Of a DNA stretch of 46,185 nucleotides, positions 9,076 through 17,899 are shown piece by piece. A model generated the notes under the pieces. That model worked only from the letters and a program-made list of their open reading frames with translations. It ran no database searches and had not been told where the DNA came from. Origin of the DNA: Halomonas sp. 328 (GTDB lineage: Bacteria; Pseudomonadota; Gammaproteobacteria; Pseudomonadales; Halomonadaceae); assembly GCF_015645095.1 (NCBI RefSeq), contig NZ_JADOTW010000030.1, forward strand, positions 1 through 46,185, in the 5' to 3' direction. The position numbers were made by a program, and so were the translations under genes. The stretch's first letter is position 1, and every line of letters begins with the position of its first letter.

Positions 9076-10442
9076 ACCACCTGCCCCGCACTCGCAGGTT
9101 GCATCAGCCAACTGCGCACGTTGAGCATGCTCAGACGCGCAACCAGGGGCTCCTGGATCGACGCATGACGCAACGCCTCGCCCTGGATACAGAAGAGGTC
9201 CGACTCGAGAGGCAGTTCGGCGATGATCAGATCAACCAGGGCCTCGCTCAGCGAACGGGATACGATATAGCGCGCTACCCTGCCGAGGTCGGCCTTGCCC
9301 TTGGCAGCACCAAACTTGTCGGCAATGGCTTGCCCCAGGGGCGACCACTCGTAACGCTTGCCTCTGACCATGCGGCTCAGCATGGTATCGGTGGTAAAGA
9401 CGGGAATGTCGCGACGGCTGAACTCGAAGCCCAGGTTCGACTTGCCCGCCTGAGAAGCCCCCGTCACCACGATGGCGGTCGCCTGCTTGACCGCACAGTG
9501 ATAGATCACATGGCGTACCGGCTCGCCGGGCAGCTTCAGGCCCGGCCCCGTAGGACGCACCGAGTAGCCGGCCAACAAATCGTAGTAGAGCAGATCCCGT
9601 GTCGGATACTTGCTCACCCCCTGACTTCCCATCAAGGCATGCCAGGCGCGAACTCCCGGTTCGCGGGCCACACCACAGCCCAATACCAGGTGCCCTCTCG
9701 GGGCGAGATGCTGACGCAGCCTCGCGAGCAAGGCACGCTGCCCCGACTGACGATGAAAACCACGCAGCATCAGCACGATATCGAACCGCCCGGAGGGCGT
9801 GAACCAGGGATCGCCGACGACGAAGCTGGCCTCGGGACAGGCCTCTTGGGCCCGCTCGCGGGACGCCTCGTCCGAGACCACGCCCACCACCTGCTCGGCG
9901 CCCATGGCCACGGCGGCCTGGCAGGCACTCGGGTCGTCCGCCTCGAGGTCGAGCAGAGAGCGCCCCAGCAGGGGGTGCTCGGCCTCGGGGTCGCCCAGTC
10001 GAGCCAGTTGAGCCCGACGCAGCAGCCCCGCCCGGGGGTCCTCATCGTCATCGGCCCGAATCCACTCGCCACGAAACAGCGCCCCGCTGGACTGGGGCAA
10101 CACCCGCTCACTGTGCTCGGTGACCAGTACCACCTCGAGCGCCTCCAGCACCTCGGCGGCCAGGGGCGGCAGCGTCAGGGTAAATCCATGATGGCCCGAG
10201 GTGCCGAAGTGATCGGCCACATCCGGGCGCATCTCGTCGGCGAGTGTCTCGGCCAGGACCCGGGCATCGTGGCGGACACAGACCGCAACAGGCTGCTCCC
10301 CCGCCTCGACGAAGGCCCACCCCGTCACTCGCCCGCCGGCAATGGCATCCACGGCACCGTGCCAGTTCAGATCATCGACCGCGGCGTCACGGCCACTATC
10401 CAGCAGCGATAAGGCTCGCCGCCCGAGCTCTCCAAGATTCAA
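9072..10442 (-). CDS. Three-part protein: beta-rich N-terminus, methyltransferase-like domain, P-loop domain
   Basis: A 456-residue protein I cannot assign to a single family. Residues ~30-115 (AIAGGRVTGWAF at the start) resemble the small beta-sandwich appended to some glycosyltransferases. Residues ~160-260 look like a Rossmann methyltransferase with a degenerate motif I (LLDLEADDPSA), an acidic strand, FDIVLMLRGFH and APRGHLVLGCG. Residues ~322-450 begin with a Walker A motif GASQAGKS (328-335) and TTDTM downstream, suggesting a small kinase or ATPase-like domain. It is coupled by 4-nt overlaps to glycosyltransferase genes on both sides. A role in capping or phosphorylating/methylating chain ends is possible because kinase-methyltransferase proteins terminate some O-polysaccharides, but this is a suggestion only. 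Confidence 0.6.
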   Translation of the reverse strand: MNLGELGRRALSLLDSGRDAAVDDLNWHGAVDAIAGGRVTGWAFVEAGEQPVAVCVRHDARVLAETLADEMRPDVADHFGTSGHHGFTLTLPPLAAEVLEALEVVLVTEHSERVLPQSSGALFRGEWIRADDDEDPRAGLLRRAQLARLGDPEAEHPLLGRSLLDLEADDPSACQAAVAMGAEQVVGVVSDEASRERAQEACPEASFVVGDPWFTPSGRFDIVLMLRGFHRQSGQRALLARLRQHLAPRGHLVLGCGVAREPGVRAWHALMGSQGVSKYPTRDLLYYDLLAGYSVRPTGPGLKLPGEPVRHVIYHCAVKQATAIVVTGASQAGKSNLGFEFSRRDIPVFTTDTMLSRMVRGKRYEWSPLGQAIADKFGAAKGKADLGRVARYIVSRSLSEALVDLIIAELPLESDLFCIQGEALRHASIQEPLVARLSMLNVRSWLMQPASAGQVV

Positions 10443-11872
10443 ATGACTTGCCTCACAGCTTGCAAAGATGCCAGGAACGCCTCCTGGCCATAATGTTGCA
10501 GGGCGCGCCGTCGCCCCGCCTCTCCCAGGCGGATCAAGTGCTCCGGAGTGGTCGCCAGGCGGCCCAAGCGGCGAGCCAGGCCTTCGATATCGCCCCGCGG
10601 CACCAGATACCCCGTCACGCCCTCCTCCACCAGCTCCGGCAAGGCCCCCCAGGCATAGGCCACCACCGGCCGTGCGGCGGCCATCGCCTCCAGCACCGTA
10701 CGCCCGAAGGATTCCTGAAAGTGCGAAAGGTTAACCACCACATCGAGCGCTGCCAATGCCTCTCGGGGATGCCGTACATAGCCACAGTAGTGCAGGTTGG
10801 CGGGGAGCCGCCCCTCGGCCTGCTGAGCCAGTAACTCGTCCAGGGACGCGCTGCCCGGGCCATACAGCAGGCACTCGGCATGAACCCCCTGGGCCAGCAG
10901 CTCCGCCGCCAGGAGCAACATGTCGTCGAGCCCCTTCTTGGCGATCAGGCTACCGAGCAGACCTACCCGCAGGGGAGCCCCGGGGTCCCGCCTGGGAGGC
11001 GGCAGCTCGACCAGGTCCGACATCGGCAGGCTATTGGGGACGACGGCCACGGGCCTGCCGGTATCGGCGAAGGCCCGGCCGGTATGACGAGAGTTGGCAA
11101 TCAGCAGGTCACTGCGCGATGCCGTCGCGGCGACGATCGCCCCCGCCGGAGCCCCCAGCGCGAAACAGAGCTGGGGATCATGCTCGGGCAGCTCGCGCAC
11201 ATGGGTGATCACCGGCAGGCCCAGGGTACGGGCGGCCAGGGCCGGGCTCTCCAGGGTCAGGGTATTGAGGTAGACCGCACGCACCCGGTGACGGCGCAGC
11301 ACGGCCTCGAAGGCCGCCACGGTCGCGGCCGGTGCCGTTCGCTGAGGGTGCCACCAACCATAGGGCAACACCACCACGCAGCGCACCCGGCCGAGCAGAT
11401 CCCTCACATAGGCGGGGTTGGCCAGGGTGGGCAGGGTCACCACCAGGTCGTAGCCCAGTTGGTCGAGCCCCCGAGCCACATCCTGCAGGCTCCGCTCGGC
11501 CCCCATGGGCGTGGACGTCAGGCTGTGCCCACACAGCATCAGGCAAGGACGGGGCTTGGCCCCGGCCCTGGCGCCCTCGATCTCCACCGGCAAGATGCAG
11601 CGCCGCCCCAGCCAGCGGTAATGCCGCAAGGCCCGCCAGGGCGACCCGGCCACGGGCCCGTGACGCCAGGCATAGGCCTCGAGACTCAACCAGGCATTAG
11701 GGGAGCGCCCCTCATTAGCCCCATGCTCGAGGAAGTGACGCCTGGCCGCCATGCCGGCTTCGGCCACATCGGCGTAATGGGCCAGGTACCAGGTATCGTC
11801 CAGTACCGCCCTGGCCAGTGACGCCCTCAGGCGCCTGGCCAGGCCACGCCGCAGGCGACGCACCCAGCTCAT
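10439..11872 (-). CDS. Glycosyltransferase family 4 with N-terminal WYL-type module
   Basis: A 477-residue protein. The first ~60 residues hold a short module with DDTWYLAHYADV followed by HFLEHGANEGRSP, shared with two other proteins of this window (near 13600 and 25900). The remainder is a GT4 enzyme with MLCGHSLTSTPMGAERSL in the acceptor half, VGLLGSLIAKKGLDDML, and the retaining signature around ESFGRTVLEAMA followed by RPVVAYA near the C-terminus. The start is ATG 11872, which overlaps the upstream stop as ATGA; the open frame continues further upstream but that part lies inside the neighbouring gene. The donor sugar is not recognisable. Confidence 0.83.
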   Translation of the reverse strand: MSWVRRLRRGLARRLRASLARAVLDDTWYLAHYADVAEAGMAARRHFLEHGANEGRSPNAWLSLEAYAWRHGPVAGSPWRALRHYRWLGRRCILPVEIEGARAGAKPRPCLMLCGHSLTSTPMGAERSLQDVARGLDQLGYDLVVTLPTLANPAYVRDLLGRVRCVVVLPYGWWHPQRTAPAATVAAFEAVLRRHRVRAVYLNTLTLESPALAARTLGLPVITHVRELPEHDPQLCFALGAPAGAIVAATASRSDLLIANSRHTGRAFADTGRPVAVVPNSLPMSDLVELPPPRRDPGAPLRVGLLGSLIAKKGLDDMLLLAAELLAQGVHAECLLYGPGSASLDELLAQQAEGRLPANLHYCGYVRHPREALAALDVVVNLSHFQESFGRTVLEAMAAARPVVAYAWGALPELVEEGVTGYLVPRGDIEGLARRLGRLATTPEHLIRLGEAGRRRALQHYGQEAFLASLQAVRQVI

Positions 11873-13289
11873 GGCGCCCGCCCACCGGCGCGCAGATAAA
11901 CTCGCAGCGCCTCGCCGACTTCCGCCGCCAGGAGCTGGCCATCGAGCGACTCGGGGGGCCGCGACGAGTTCAGGACAGGCACACGATCCGGCCACTCCAA
12001 CGGGTCGGGCGACGGCAACTGCGCCACTAGACGCTCGCACTGAAACTCCAAGCCGGGATGGGCCAAGGCGATCCCCTCCTCGTGACACAACTCCCAGATG
12101 TCGTCCGCCACCTGGCGGCTGGCGAAGTCATCGGGGCGGCTCCAGGGGCAGAGGACGACGGAACGCCCGGCCTGGCACTGTGAGAGCAAGGCCTTGAGCA
12201 GAGGCCGCAGCCTCGGATTGCGCGGCGAAAGCTCCGCAAGCACGGCAACATCATAGTCTTGGCTGGCCAACTTGCTGCTCCCAAGCGGCACGGGAAAAGG
12301 CCGACGCCAACCATCCGTCTCCATCACCGGCACCACCTGTCGCCGATGCCACCAGGCGGCAGCCTGATGGTAGAGATACCGCAAGCCGTTATGGATGGTA
12401 CGCACATGGGTCGCCGACTGCCGCGTCAGCGACGAGGGCTGTACCAGGGAAAACGCCAGAGGAGCCTTCGGCAACACCTTGAGAATCGCTCGCTCACCAT
12501 AGTGATTGCGAATACGCTCGATGAACTCGTTGTCTGCGGCCACACGCACCTCATCCCAGAGCCCCAGGGTCTCAACGACCTCACGGGACACCAGTAAGGA
12601 GGAAGGATTAGGCTCCAACCAATCGGGGCAAAGGTGCCAGGGGCCCAACGCTCGCAGTTGGGCGTCGACCCGGATCCAGCTGGAGAGGGAAGCCTTGGCC
12701 CCGCGATGGCGCAACAGAGCCTTGACCTGACGCGTGATCTTCTCAGGATGTGACCAGTCATCGCTATCATGTACCGTCAGATAGTCACCGCGGGCGGCTT
12801 GCATTCCGGTATTGCGCGCCGCATAGGCACCCCGGTTGCTCTCGTGACGAATCAGCCGCACTCGCGGCTCGAACCGGGCCAGCTCGGCGACCTTCTCGGC
12901 GGTATCGTCCTCACTGGCATCGTCTACCACCAGGATCTCCAAGCGCGGCCAGCTCTGCGCCAGCAGCGACTCCAGGGCCAGGAGAACCGTGGCCGATGCA
13001 TTGTAGACGGGCATCACTACCGAGACTCGGGGCAACTGGCGACTTCGAGCCCGGGCCCGTACCCGTCGGGTACACAGCCCCCCCAGGCTTAACTGGAGGG
13101 CGCCCTTCCGCAAATGCAGGGGCGCCAACTTGTAGCGCTTGAGCCAGTCGTTGAGTCCAGCCAGGCGCGCCTCCACCGGCAACGAGAGCTGGCTGAGCTC
13201 CAGCAAAGCGGCATCAGGCGAGCCGGACGAAAAATGCCCTGCCTCGCAGAGTGCCTTCACGGCCTCCTCATCCTCCAAGTGGAGCAGCA
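11869..13289 (-). pseudogene. Glycosyltransferase family 2, C-terminal part of a frameshifted gene
   Basis: About 473 codons continue, in a different frame, the protein whose N-terminal part is encoded at 13257-13886. The GT2 domain is complete: VSVVMPVYNAS, ILVVDDASEDDT, NRGAYAARNTG and TVHDSDDWSHPEK with the metal-binding acidic pair. About 200 further residues of unknown function follow, ending in LRVYLRAGGRAP. No start codon with a ribosome site was found at the head of this frame. Inserting one G after the AAG at 13290-13292 restores a single protein of roughly 670 residues (ALAK followed by VLLHLEDEE). It is either a one-base sequence error or a genuine inactivating mutation. The stop overlaps the next gene's start as ATGA. 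Confidence 0.8.
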
Positions 13290-13886
13290 CTTGGCCAGCG
13301 CCTGGGGAACACGAGCGGCGAAACGCCCATCGCCAAGCGGCTGCAACCGCTGCAGATATTCCAGCGCCCGGGCATGTTGGCCCTGACCATAGTGCCAACT
13401 AGCCAGATACCACAGCGCATCGGCGCTGCCCTCACCGGCCAGTCGCTCCAGGGCCAAAACGCCAGTGCCCGCATGGCCATGCCAGGCCTGGTGATGGTGC
13501 CAAACCGGCGAGCCGTGCAGGCCAGCGAAGTCGCTGATCACTCCCTTTGGTGATGGCAAGCGCCCCTCGTGTACCCCGAAACGCAAGAAATGTAGCAATG
13601 GGTTGGACTTGGCCTGCGCCACGTCGGGGTAACGTTCGAGATACCAGGTCGTGTGGAAAGCGTCACCCGGTATCAATCGCTTGCGCCAGCCAACCCGAAG
13701 GAAATGAAGTACCGGGCGCAGCACCAGCCAGCGTTCCCATCGGCCCAACTGACGCCGATAGGTGTGAGTCTCCCAGGCCCCGCTCCCGCGTAGCGTCTCG
13801 AGAGCCTCGCGCTCCCGTGGCAAAGGCAGCGGCCAATAGCCCAGAACATTGCGTTTCAATGCACGTGCCAACCAGGCGGTTCGCAT
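13257..13886 (-). pseudogene. N-terminal part of the frameshifted glycosyltransferase, with WYL-type module
   Basis: About 209 codons in the frame that precedes the frameshift near 13290; after it the frame ends quickly in a non-native tail (CCSTWRMRRP). Residues ~75-118 contain the FHTTWYLERYPDV module followed by LLHFLRFGVHEGR, shared with the GT4 at 10439-11872 and the ATP-grasp relative at 24929-26113. Residues ~135-200 look like helical TPR/Sel1-type repeats (DALWYLASWHYGQGQ). The start is ATG 13886, with AAGGGAG 10 nt upstream; a TTG at 13895 overlapping the previous stop is possible. Together with 11869-13289 it would be a GT2 with an N-terminal scaffold. Confidence 0.75.
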
Positions 13887-13891
13887 GCCGG

Positions 13892-16660
13892 TCAAACTCC
13901 CTTGAGCCAGCTTTTCAAACTACTCAACAAGCCGCGGCGCGGCTCCCCAGCCTCCAGCGCCTCACGGCCAATTGGAGCGTCGATTTCGCTCGCCTGGGGA
14001 ACTGGCGCCTCACCTAGCGTAAAAAGCATCTCCCTTGCCTCATCGCTACGTAATGCCTCGATACGCTCGACGCAATGGTCGTCATCGAGCAAGCGACTCA
14101 CCAGGCTCGGCGGATTCTGCCGACGACTCATCATTCCCATAACGTTGGCAGGCAGTGCCAGCAAGGCATCGCTGCCCCCTGCCAGATAGAGTGTCGTACT
14201 GTCCGGGGCGGTGACCCCTTCGCCTTTCAGGCCATGCTGATGGCAGTAGCCGAGTAGCCGAGTGCGCTCCACTTTGCTCAGCGACGATGCAATCTGCACG
14301 CGCAAGCTACTCCGCTCGCCCACGGCCGGCGGGCGCAGTTCCTCCTTGCGCCTCTTGAGCATGCAGCGCAGGAAGGCATCCGCCACACTGATCGACGGCC
14401 CCTCCACCGGGAAAGTGGCCGCGGCCAGGGATGGGCTGGTATTCAGCTCGCAGACACAACTACGCTCCGGGTCCAACGGCTGCGTGTAATCTGCCACGAT
14501 GATATCGACACCGGCCCGCTTGAGCCCTGGCACCGCCGCCACCGCCTTTACCGCGGCCTCGAGCACCGATGGATGCACCTGATCCATCACGTTGGCCGTG
14601 TCGGCCCCCTGGCTGATCGAGTTGACGCTGCTCAGTCGAACGAACTGTCCATCCTCGGGAACCGATTCAAGGTCAAGCCCCTGGCGCGCCAACTGTTTTT
14701 TCGTCGTCTCACTGACCTTGAGGGGGCTGTTCTTGAGCCGCGGATTATTGTGCCGCCACTCGTTCTTGCGCTGAATCAGCGCCTGCACACTGTTCAGGCC
14801 ATCGCCCACCACGTGGGGCGCCACCCGGTAGATCGCCGCCACGGCCTTGCCATTGGCCACGAAGACCCTGAGCTCCTGACCCTCGATATGTCGCTCGACC
14901 AAGACCCGCCCGTTATTACGGGCCACCACGCGCTCATTCTCGGCGACCCGAGCCAGCGCCCAGCGCAACTCTTCTACATCTTGTATACCGGCCGTGACTC
15001 CGGCACCGCCGGTGCCGACCACCGGCTTGACCACCACCGGCCAACCCAGCTCGCGAGCATAGGAGCAGGCCAGCTCTACCTCTTCCACCGCGAAATCCTG
15101 CCCCTCCGCCACCGGCACTCCCGACTCGGCCATGCAGCGCTTGGCCTCGTTCTTGTGGCGACAGATATGGCGCGCTTCCTTGTCCAGGGCCAGGCTCATG
15201 CTCCAGGCAATTCTGGCCAGCACTCGGCCTTGGGTACTCTTCACTCTCAAACGAGTCGAAGAGCGTCGCTCGCAGGTCAGACCGGCCAGCAAGGCAGCAC
15301 GCTCCATCAGCGCGCTATCCAAGGGCTTCTGGCCAAGCAGCAGCAGTTCGGGGTGATGGTATCGCGCCTGATCATTCGACTCGCTCGAGGAGTCGCTAGC
15401 TGGTGCCGGACTCACCACAGCCGCGGGATAGCGCTCCACCAGATAGCGTTCCAGTACGGTTTCATCAAGATCGGTACCCAGCCCTGGCGCCTCGCCCAAC
15501 ACCATGCGACGAGACGTCGTCTTGGCAAAGGCGAGCGGCTGACGGGCCATATTGGCTTCGACGTTTCTCGCCGGCGTGGTGGTGCAGTGGTCGAGCCTCG
15601 GCAAGGCACGCGCCAACTGATAGATGGCCCGACCAGTAACATCGCTGGTACCGATCATGCCGCCGATATAGATCTGTGCCTCGGGGAAAACCTTACTCGC
15701 ATATTCGCCCATGGCGAGCGCAGGCAGCAGCCCCCCCGCCTTGGGCACCTTGATGTTGATTGCCCCCACTCCCCCGGCGGCCAATAGGCGTTTCAGGTCC
15801 TCCAGGTCCCATAGCGATTCATCGGCCATGATTACCAGGCGCCCTGCCTTCGGCGGCAAACGGCGATCCGCCAAAGCCTGCAGCTCGCACAGTGACCGAA
15901 AGTGCTCTGCAGCGACTGGCTGCTCGAGGATCAAGCGCTGCTCTGGGTGTGGCTGCTCCTGCATCCACGCCATCAACTCCTCCACCAGCCTCTCTGCGCC
16001 TTCCGGAGTCAGTGCCTCATTCAAGTCCAGCCAGTAAGCGAGGTGCCTGTCTGCGAGGCGATTGGCCTCGCGCATGGCCCCAAGCCGTTGCAGGTTGAGG
16101 GCCGTATCGTCCTCCCCCTTACAGCGGTAGGCCCGGTAGACGCTTGCCTGCTGCTGAAAGCGCTCGGCCAGTTTCTCCAGGGGCTGCGAGGAGCCCGAGG
16201 TGGTGGCGGTGGCCGCCACCTGCTCGCGCCGCTGGCCCAGCAGTTGACTGACCGTCAGCCCCAGGTGGCGAGCCGCCAGATCCAGCAGTGCGATCTCGAA
16301 GCCAGAAAGGAGCCCACGAAAGGGCTTGTGACGATTCTGGCGAGTAGCGAACCCCTGCGCGACACTTTCCAATTGGCGATAGACCGCCGCAATGCTCTGC
16401 AAGGCTTGCTCGCGGCTTTCACATGCCAGCGCACTCCCTTGCAAAACGGCAAGCATGGCCTCTATCACGGCACCATTCAGCTTACGGTTATCACCGGTTA
16501 GCTTGCTGCCGCGCGCTGCAGCCTCTCCGATACCAGCATGCTGCGCACTGGAGAGCCGAACCACGTAATTGGTGGAACGCGTGGTGGTATGGCGCGACGT
16601 GCTGAACGGGTTACGCAGCGGCATGGTGTACATGAATGCCTGCGCACTCTCTATTTTCAT
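13892..16660 (-). CDS. Enolase-superfamily epimerase fused to a cyanophycin-synthetase-like ATP-grasp ligase
   Basis: A 922-residue fusion (residues counted from ATG 16660; AAGG lies upstream). Residues 1-~400 are a mandelate racemase/muconate lactonizing (dipeptide-epimerase-like) domain. Its metal ligands are at D212, E246 and D280, and the opposite-face lysine is K304 in NIKVPKAGG; the usual K-x-K base pair reads R179-x-K181. A Ser-rich linker (~415-432) leads to an ATP-grasp domain related to CphA/GshF: KPVVGTGGAG (545-554), VAPHVVGDG (613-621), the SQGAD stretch and the metal-binding E738-x-N740. A C-terminal ~70-residue module (from ~785) recurs in neighbouring proteins. Expected chemistry: racemisation/epimerisation of an amino acid or dipeptide and ATP-dependent amide bond formation. 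The substrate is unknown. The gene lies 56 bp behind the TupA-like gene. Confidence 0.85.
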   Translation of the reverse strand: MKIESAQAFMYTMPLRNPFSTSRHTTTRSTNYVVRLSSAQHAGIGEAAARGSKLTGDNRKLNGAVIEAMLAVLQGSALACESREQALQSIAAVYRQLESVAQGFATRQNRHKPFRGLLSGFEIALLDLAARHLGLTVSQLLGQRREQVAATATTSGSSQPLEKLAERFQQQASVYRAYRCKGEDDTALNLQRLGAMREANRLADRHLAYWLDLNEALTPEGAERLVEELMAWMQEQPHPEQRLILEQPVAAEHFRSLCELQALADRRLPPKAGRLVIMADESLWDLEDLKRLLAAGGVGAINIKVPKAGGLLPALAMGEYASKVFPEAQIYIGGMIGTSDVTGRAIYQLARALPRLDHCTTTPARNVEANMARQPLAFAKTTSRRMVLGEAPGLGTDLDETVLERYLVERYPAAVVSPAPASDSSSESNDQARYHHPELLLLGQKPLDSALMERAALLAGLTCERRSSTRLRVKSTQGRVLARIAWSMSLALDKEARHICRHKNEAKRCMAESGVPVAEGQDFAVEEVELACSYARELGWPVVVKPVVGTGGAGVTAGIQDVEELRWALARVAENERVVARNNGRVLVERHIEGQELRVFVANGKAVAAIYRVAPHVVGDGLNSVQALIQRKNEWRHNNPRLKNSPLKVSETTKKQLARQGLDLESVPEDGQFVRLSSVNSISQGADTANVMDQVHPSVLEAAVKAVAAVPGLKRAGVDIIVADYTQPLDPERSCVCELNTSPSLAAATFPVEGPSISVADAFLRCMLKRRKEELRPPAVGERSSLRVQIASSLSKVERTRLLGYCHQHGLKGEGVTAPDSTTLYLAGGSDALLALPANVMGMMSRRQNPPSLVSRLLDDDHCVERIEALRSDEAREMLFTLGEAPVPQASEIDAPIGREALEAGEPRRGLLSSLKSWLKGV

Positions 16661-16716
16661 CAAACGGAACCTTGTAGAGCGAACCAGAGCATCCTTTCAC
16701 AGAATGCCCAGCACCA

Positions 16717-17604
16717 TCATGACCCAGCCAACTCAAACATCGCTCCGAGATAGGCATCGGCCTGATCTCCGAAGGCATGGTAAGTGCCCGGTACCGCCGT
16801 CAGCTCGCCCAGTACCACACCCTGGTGGGTCTCGTAGAGGTCGATGCGACAGAACGGCACGGGCAGGCTGGCCGACACCCTCTCGGCGGTGGCCAGCAAC
16901 ACTTGAGGGTTGCGCGGCGACAGCAACGTAGGGTCGAGTGCGCCATCGTACTTGCCAGTATCCACCGGGCACCAGTCGCGATCATACCACCGGTAGCGCT
17001 GTCCCTGCCGACTACGCGCCACCTGCAGCACCAGGGCAGTTCGTCCACGAAAAGCGTAGAACTTGAAATCATCCACCGGGCGCAACAGCCCGGAGGGTGG
17101 CAACAGCAACTCCTCCAACTGCCAATGGTTGGGAAACTGGTGCTCCCGCATCTCGGCATACAGGTATTCGAGGATCTCCACCAGCCGCATGGCACGACGC
17201 TGTTGCAGGCAATTGAAGGTGATCTCGTCGAGCCTCTGAAGCGACAGCACGCCACGGGAACTATGCGCCTGCTTGGGCTTGATCACGCAGTCATCGATAC
17301 CTTCGAGCACCTCTCGCAGGTTCTGTAGCGCAAAGTCTTCCCGAAGAATACGCGCCGTAGCCACGCCTTGAGCCGCCATCTGCCGGGACACCCAGGCGCG
17401 ATCTACCGCAAGTTGCTCGAAGGAAGTGACACCGGACTGGCGCGCCTCACGCTGATAACGCCGTACCAGGGCATCCATCGCGGCCCGAAACGAGGGTGGC
17501 GCCGGCGGCGTACCCTTACGCGCCGGATGGGAAGCCTGCATCCACTCCAGCACCTCAACCCCCGCTGCAAAGGCATGATAAGAAGGAATATTTGACAGCG
17601 ACAT
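16717..17604 (-). CDS. TupA-like ATP-grasp protein
   Basis: A 295-residue protein resembling the TupA-like ATP-grasp family (PF14305), named for a Bacillus gene of teichuronopeptide synthesis. Visible features are CVIKPKQAHSSRGVLSL (nucleotide-binding lysine and flexible loop, around residue 106), the family-typical DDFKFYAFRGRTALVLQV block, YRWYDRDWCPVD, and near the end FCRIDLYET and VLGELTAVPG, where the acidic metal ligands are expected. Family members are thought to form amide bonds in extracellular polymer synthesis. The start ATG 17604 overlaps the stop of the 54-residue membrane protein as TAATG, so the two are translationally coupled. A less likely alternative is a sugar-modifying kinase-like role. 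Confidence 0.8.
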   Translation of the reverse strand: MSLSNIPSYHAFAAGVEVLEWMQASHPARKGTPPAPPSFRAAMDALVRRYQREARQSGVTSFEQLAVDRAWVSRQMAAQGVATARILREDFALQNLREVLEGIDDCVIKPKQAHSSRGVLSLQRLDEITFNCLQQRRAMRLVEILEYLYAEMREHQFPNHWQLEELLLPPSGLLRPVDDFKFYAFRGRTALVLQVARSRQGQRYRWYDRDWCPVDTGKYDGALDPTLLSPRNPQVLLATAERVSASLPVPFCRIDLYETHQGVVLGELTAVPGTYHAFGDQADAYLGAMFELAGS

Positions 17605-17768
17605 TAGAACAGCCCAAGAGAGGCAAGCCAGCTACGCGACTGAGGAAGCAGCAGCAGCCCTATGACGACCAGCACAAAGACCACCACCAGCGGCATGAGC
17701 AGGTGCCTGACAATACGCCGCGCCAAGTGAAATAGAAATATCTGAAGAACACGGTTTAGCTGAGGCAT
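17604..17768 (-). CDS. Small single-pass membrane protein (54 residues)
   Basis: An open frame of 54 codons from ATG 17768 to TAA 17606-17604. It encodes a basic N-terminus (LNRVLQ, HLARRIVRH), a strongly hydrophobic core (MPLVVVFVLVVIGLLLLP) and a short tail ending SLGLF. Its stop shares a base with the start of the TupA-like gene (TAATG), which strongly suggests that it is translated. No obvious Shine-Dalgarno sequence precedes ATG 17768; the internal Met at residue 25 is an alternative. The positive residues before the helix predict a cytoplasmic N-terminus. It could be a membrane anchor or partner for the soluble ligase encoded next; no family is recognised. Confidence 0.6.
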   Translation of the reverse strand: MPQLNRVLQIFLFHLARRIVRHLLMPLVVVFVLVVIGLLLLPQSRSWLASLGLF

Positions 17769-17870
17769 AAGAGCAACCGATCAGAATTAGCGGGTAACTA
17801 TGAGTTAAGAAATGAGTGAGACTCGACAACACCTACCCAAATACCGACTATAGAAATCAATTTCGAACAG

Positions 17871-17899
17871 ATTATCGATAACGCCTACGCCACAATCAA
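17871..17899 (-). promoter_or_regulatory. Candidate sigma-70 promoter inside the minus-strand run
   Basis: On the minus strand TTGATT (17899-17894) and GATAAT (17876-17871) are separated by 17 nt, a good match to the -35/-10 consensus. Transcription would begin near 17864, leaving a ~95-nt leader before the 54-residue membrane protein, the TupA-like gene and the epimerase-ligase fusion. The surrounding DNA is AT-rich, which raises the chance of accidental matches. Confidence 0.4.

Noticed and set aside
17632-17832. 66-codon minus-strand frame overlapping the 54-residue membrane protein
   Set aside because: Its C-terminal half is an Ala/Gly/Arg-rich shadow, while the overlapping frame gives a clean membrane helix and a TAATG junction with the next gene.
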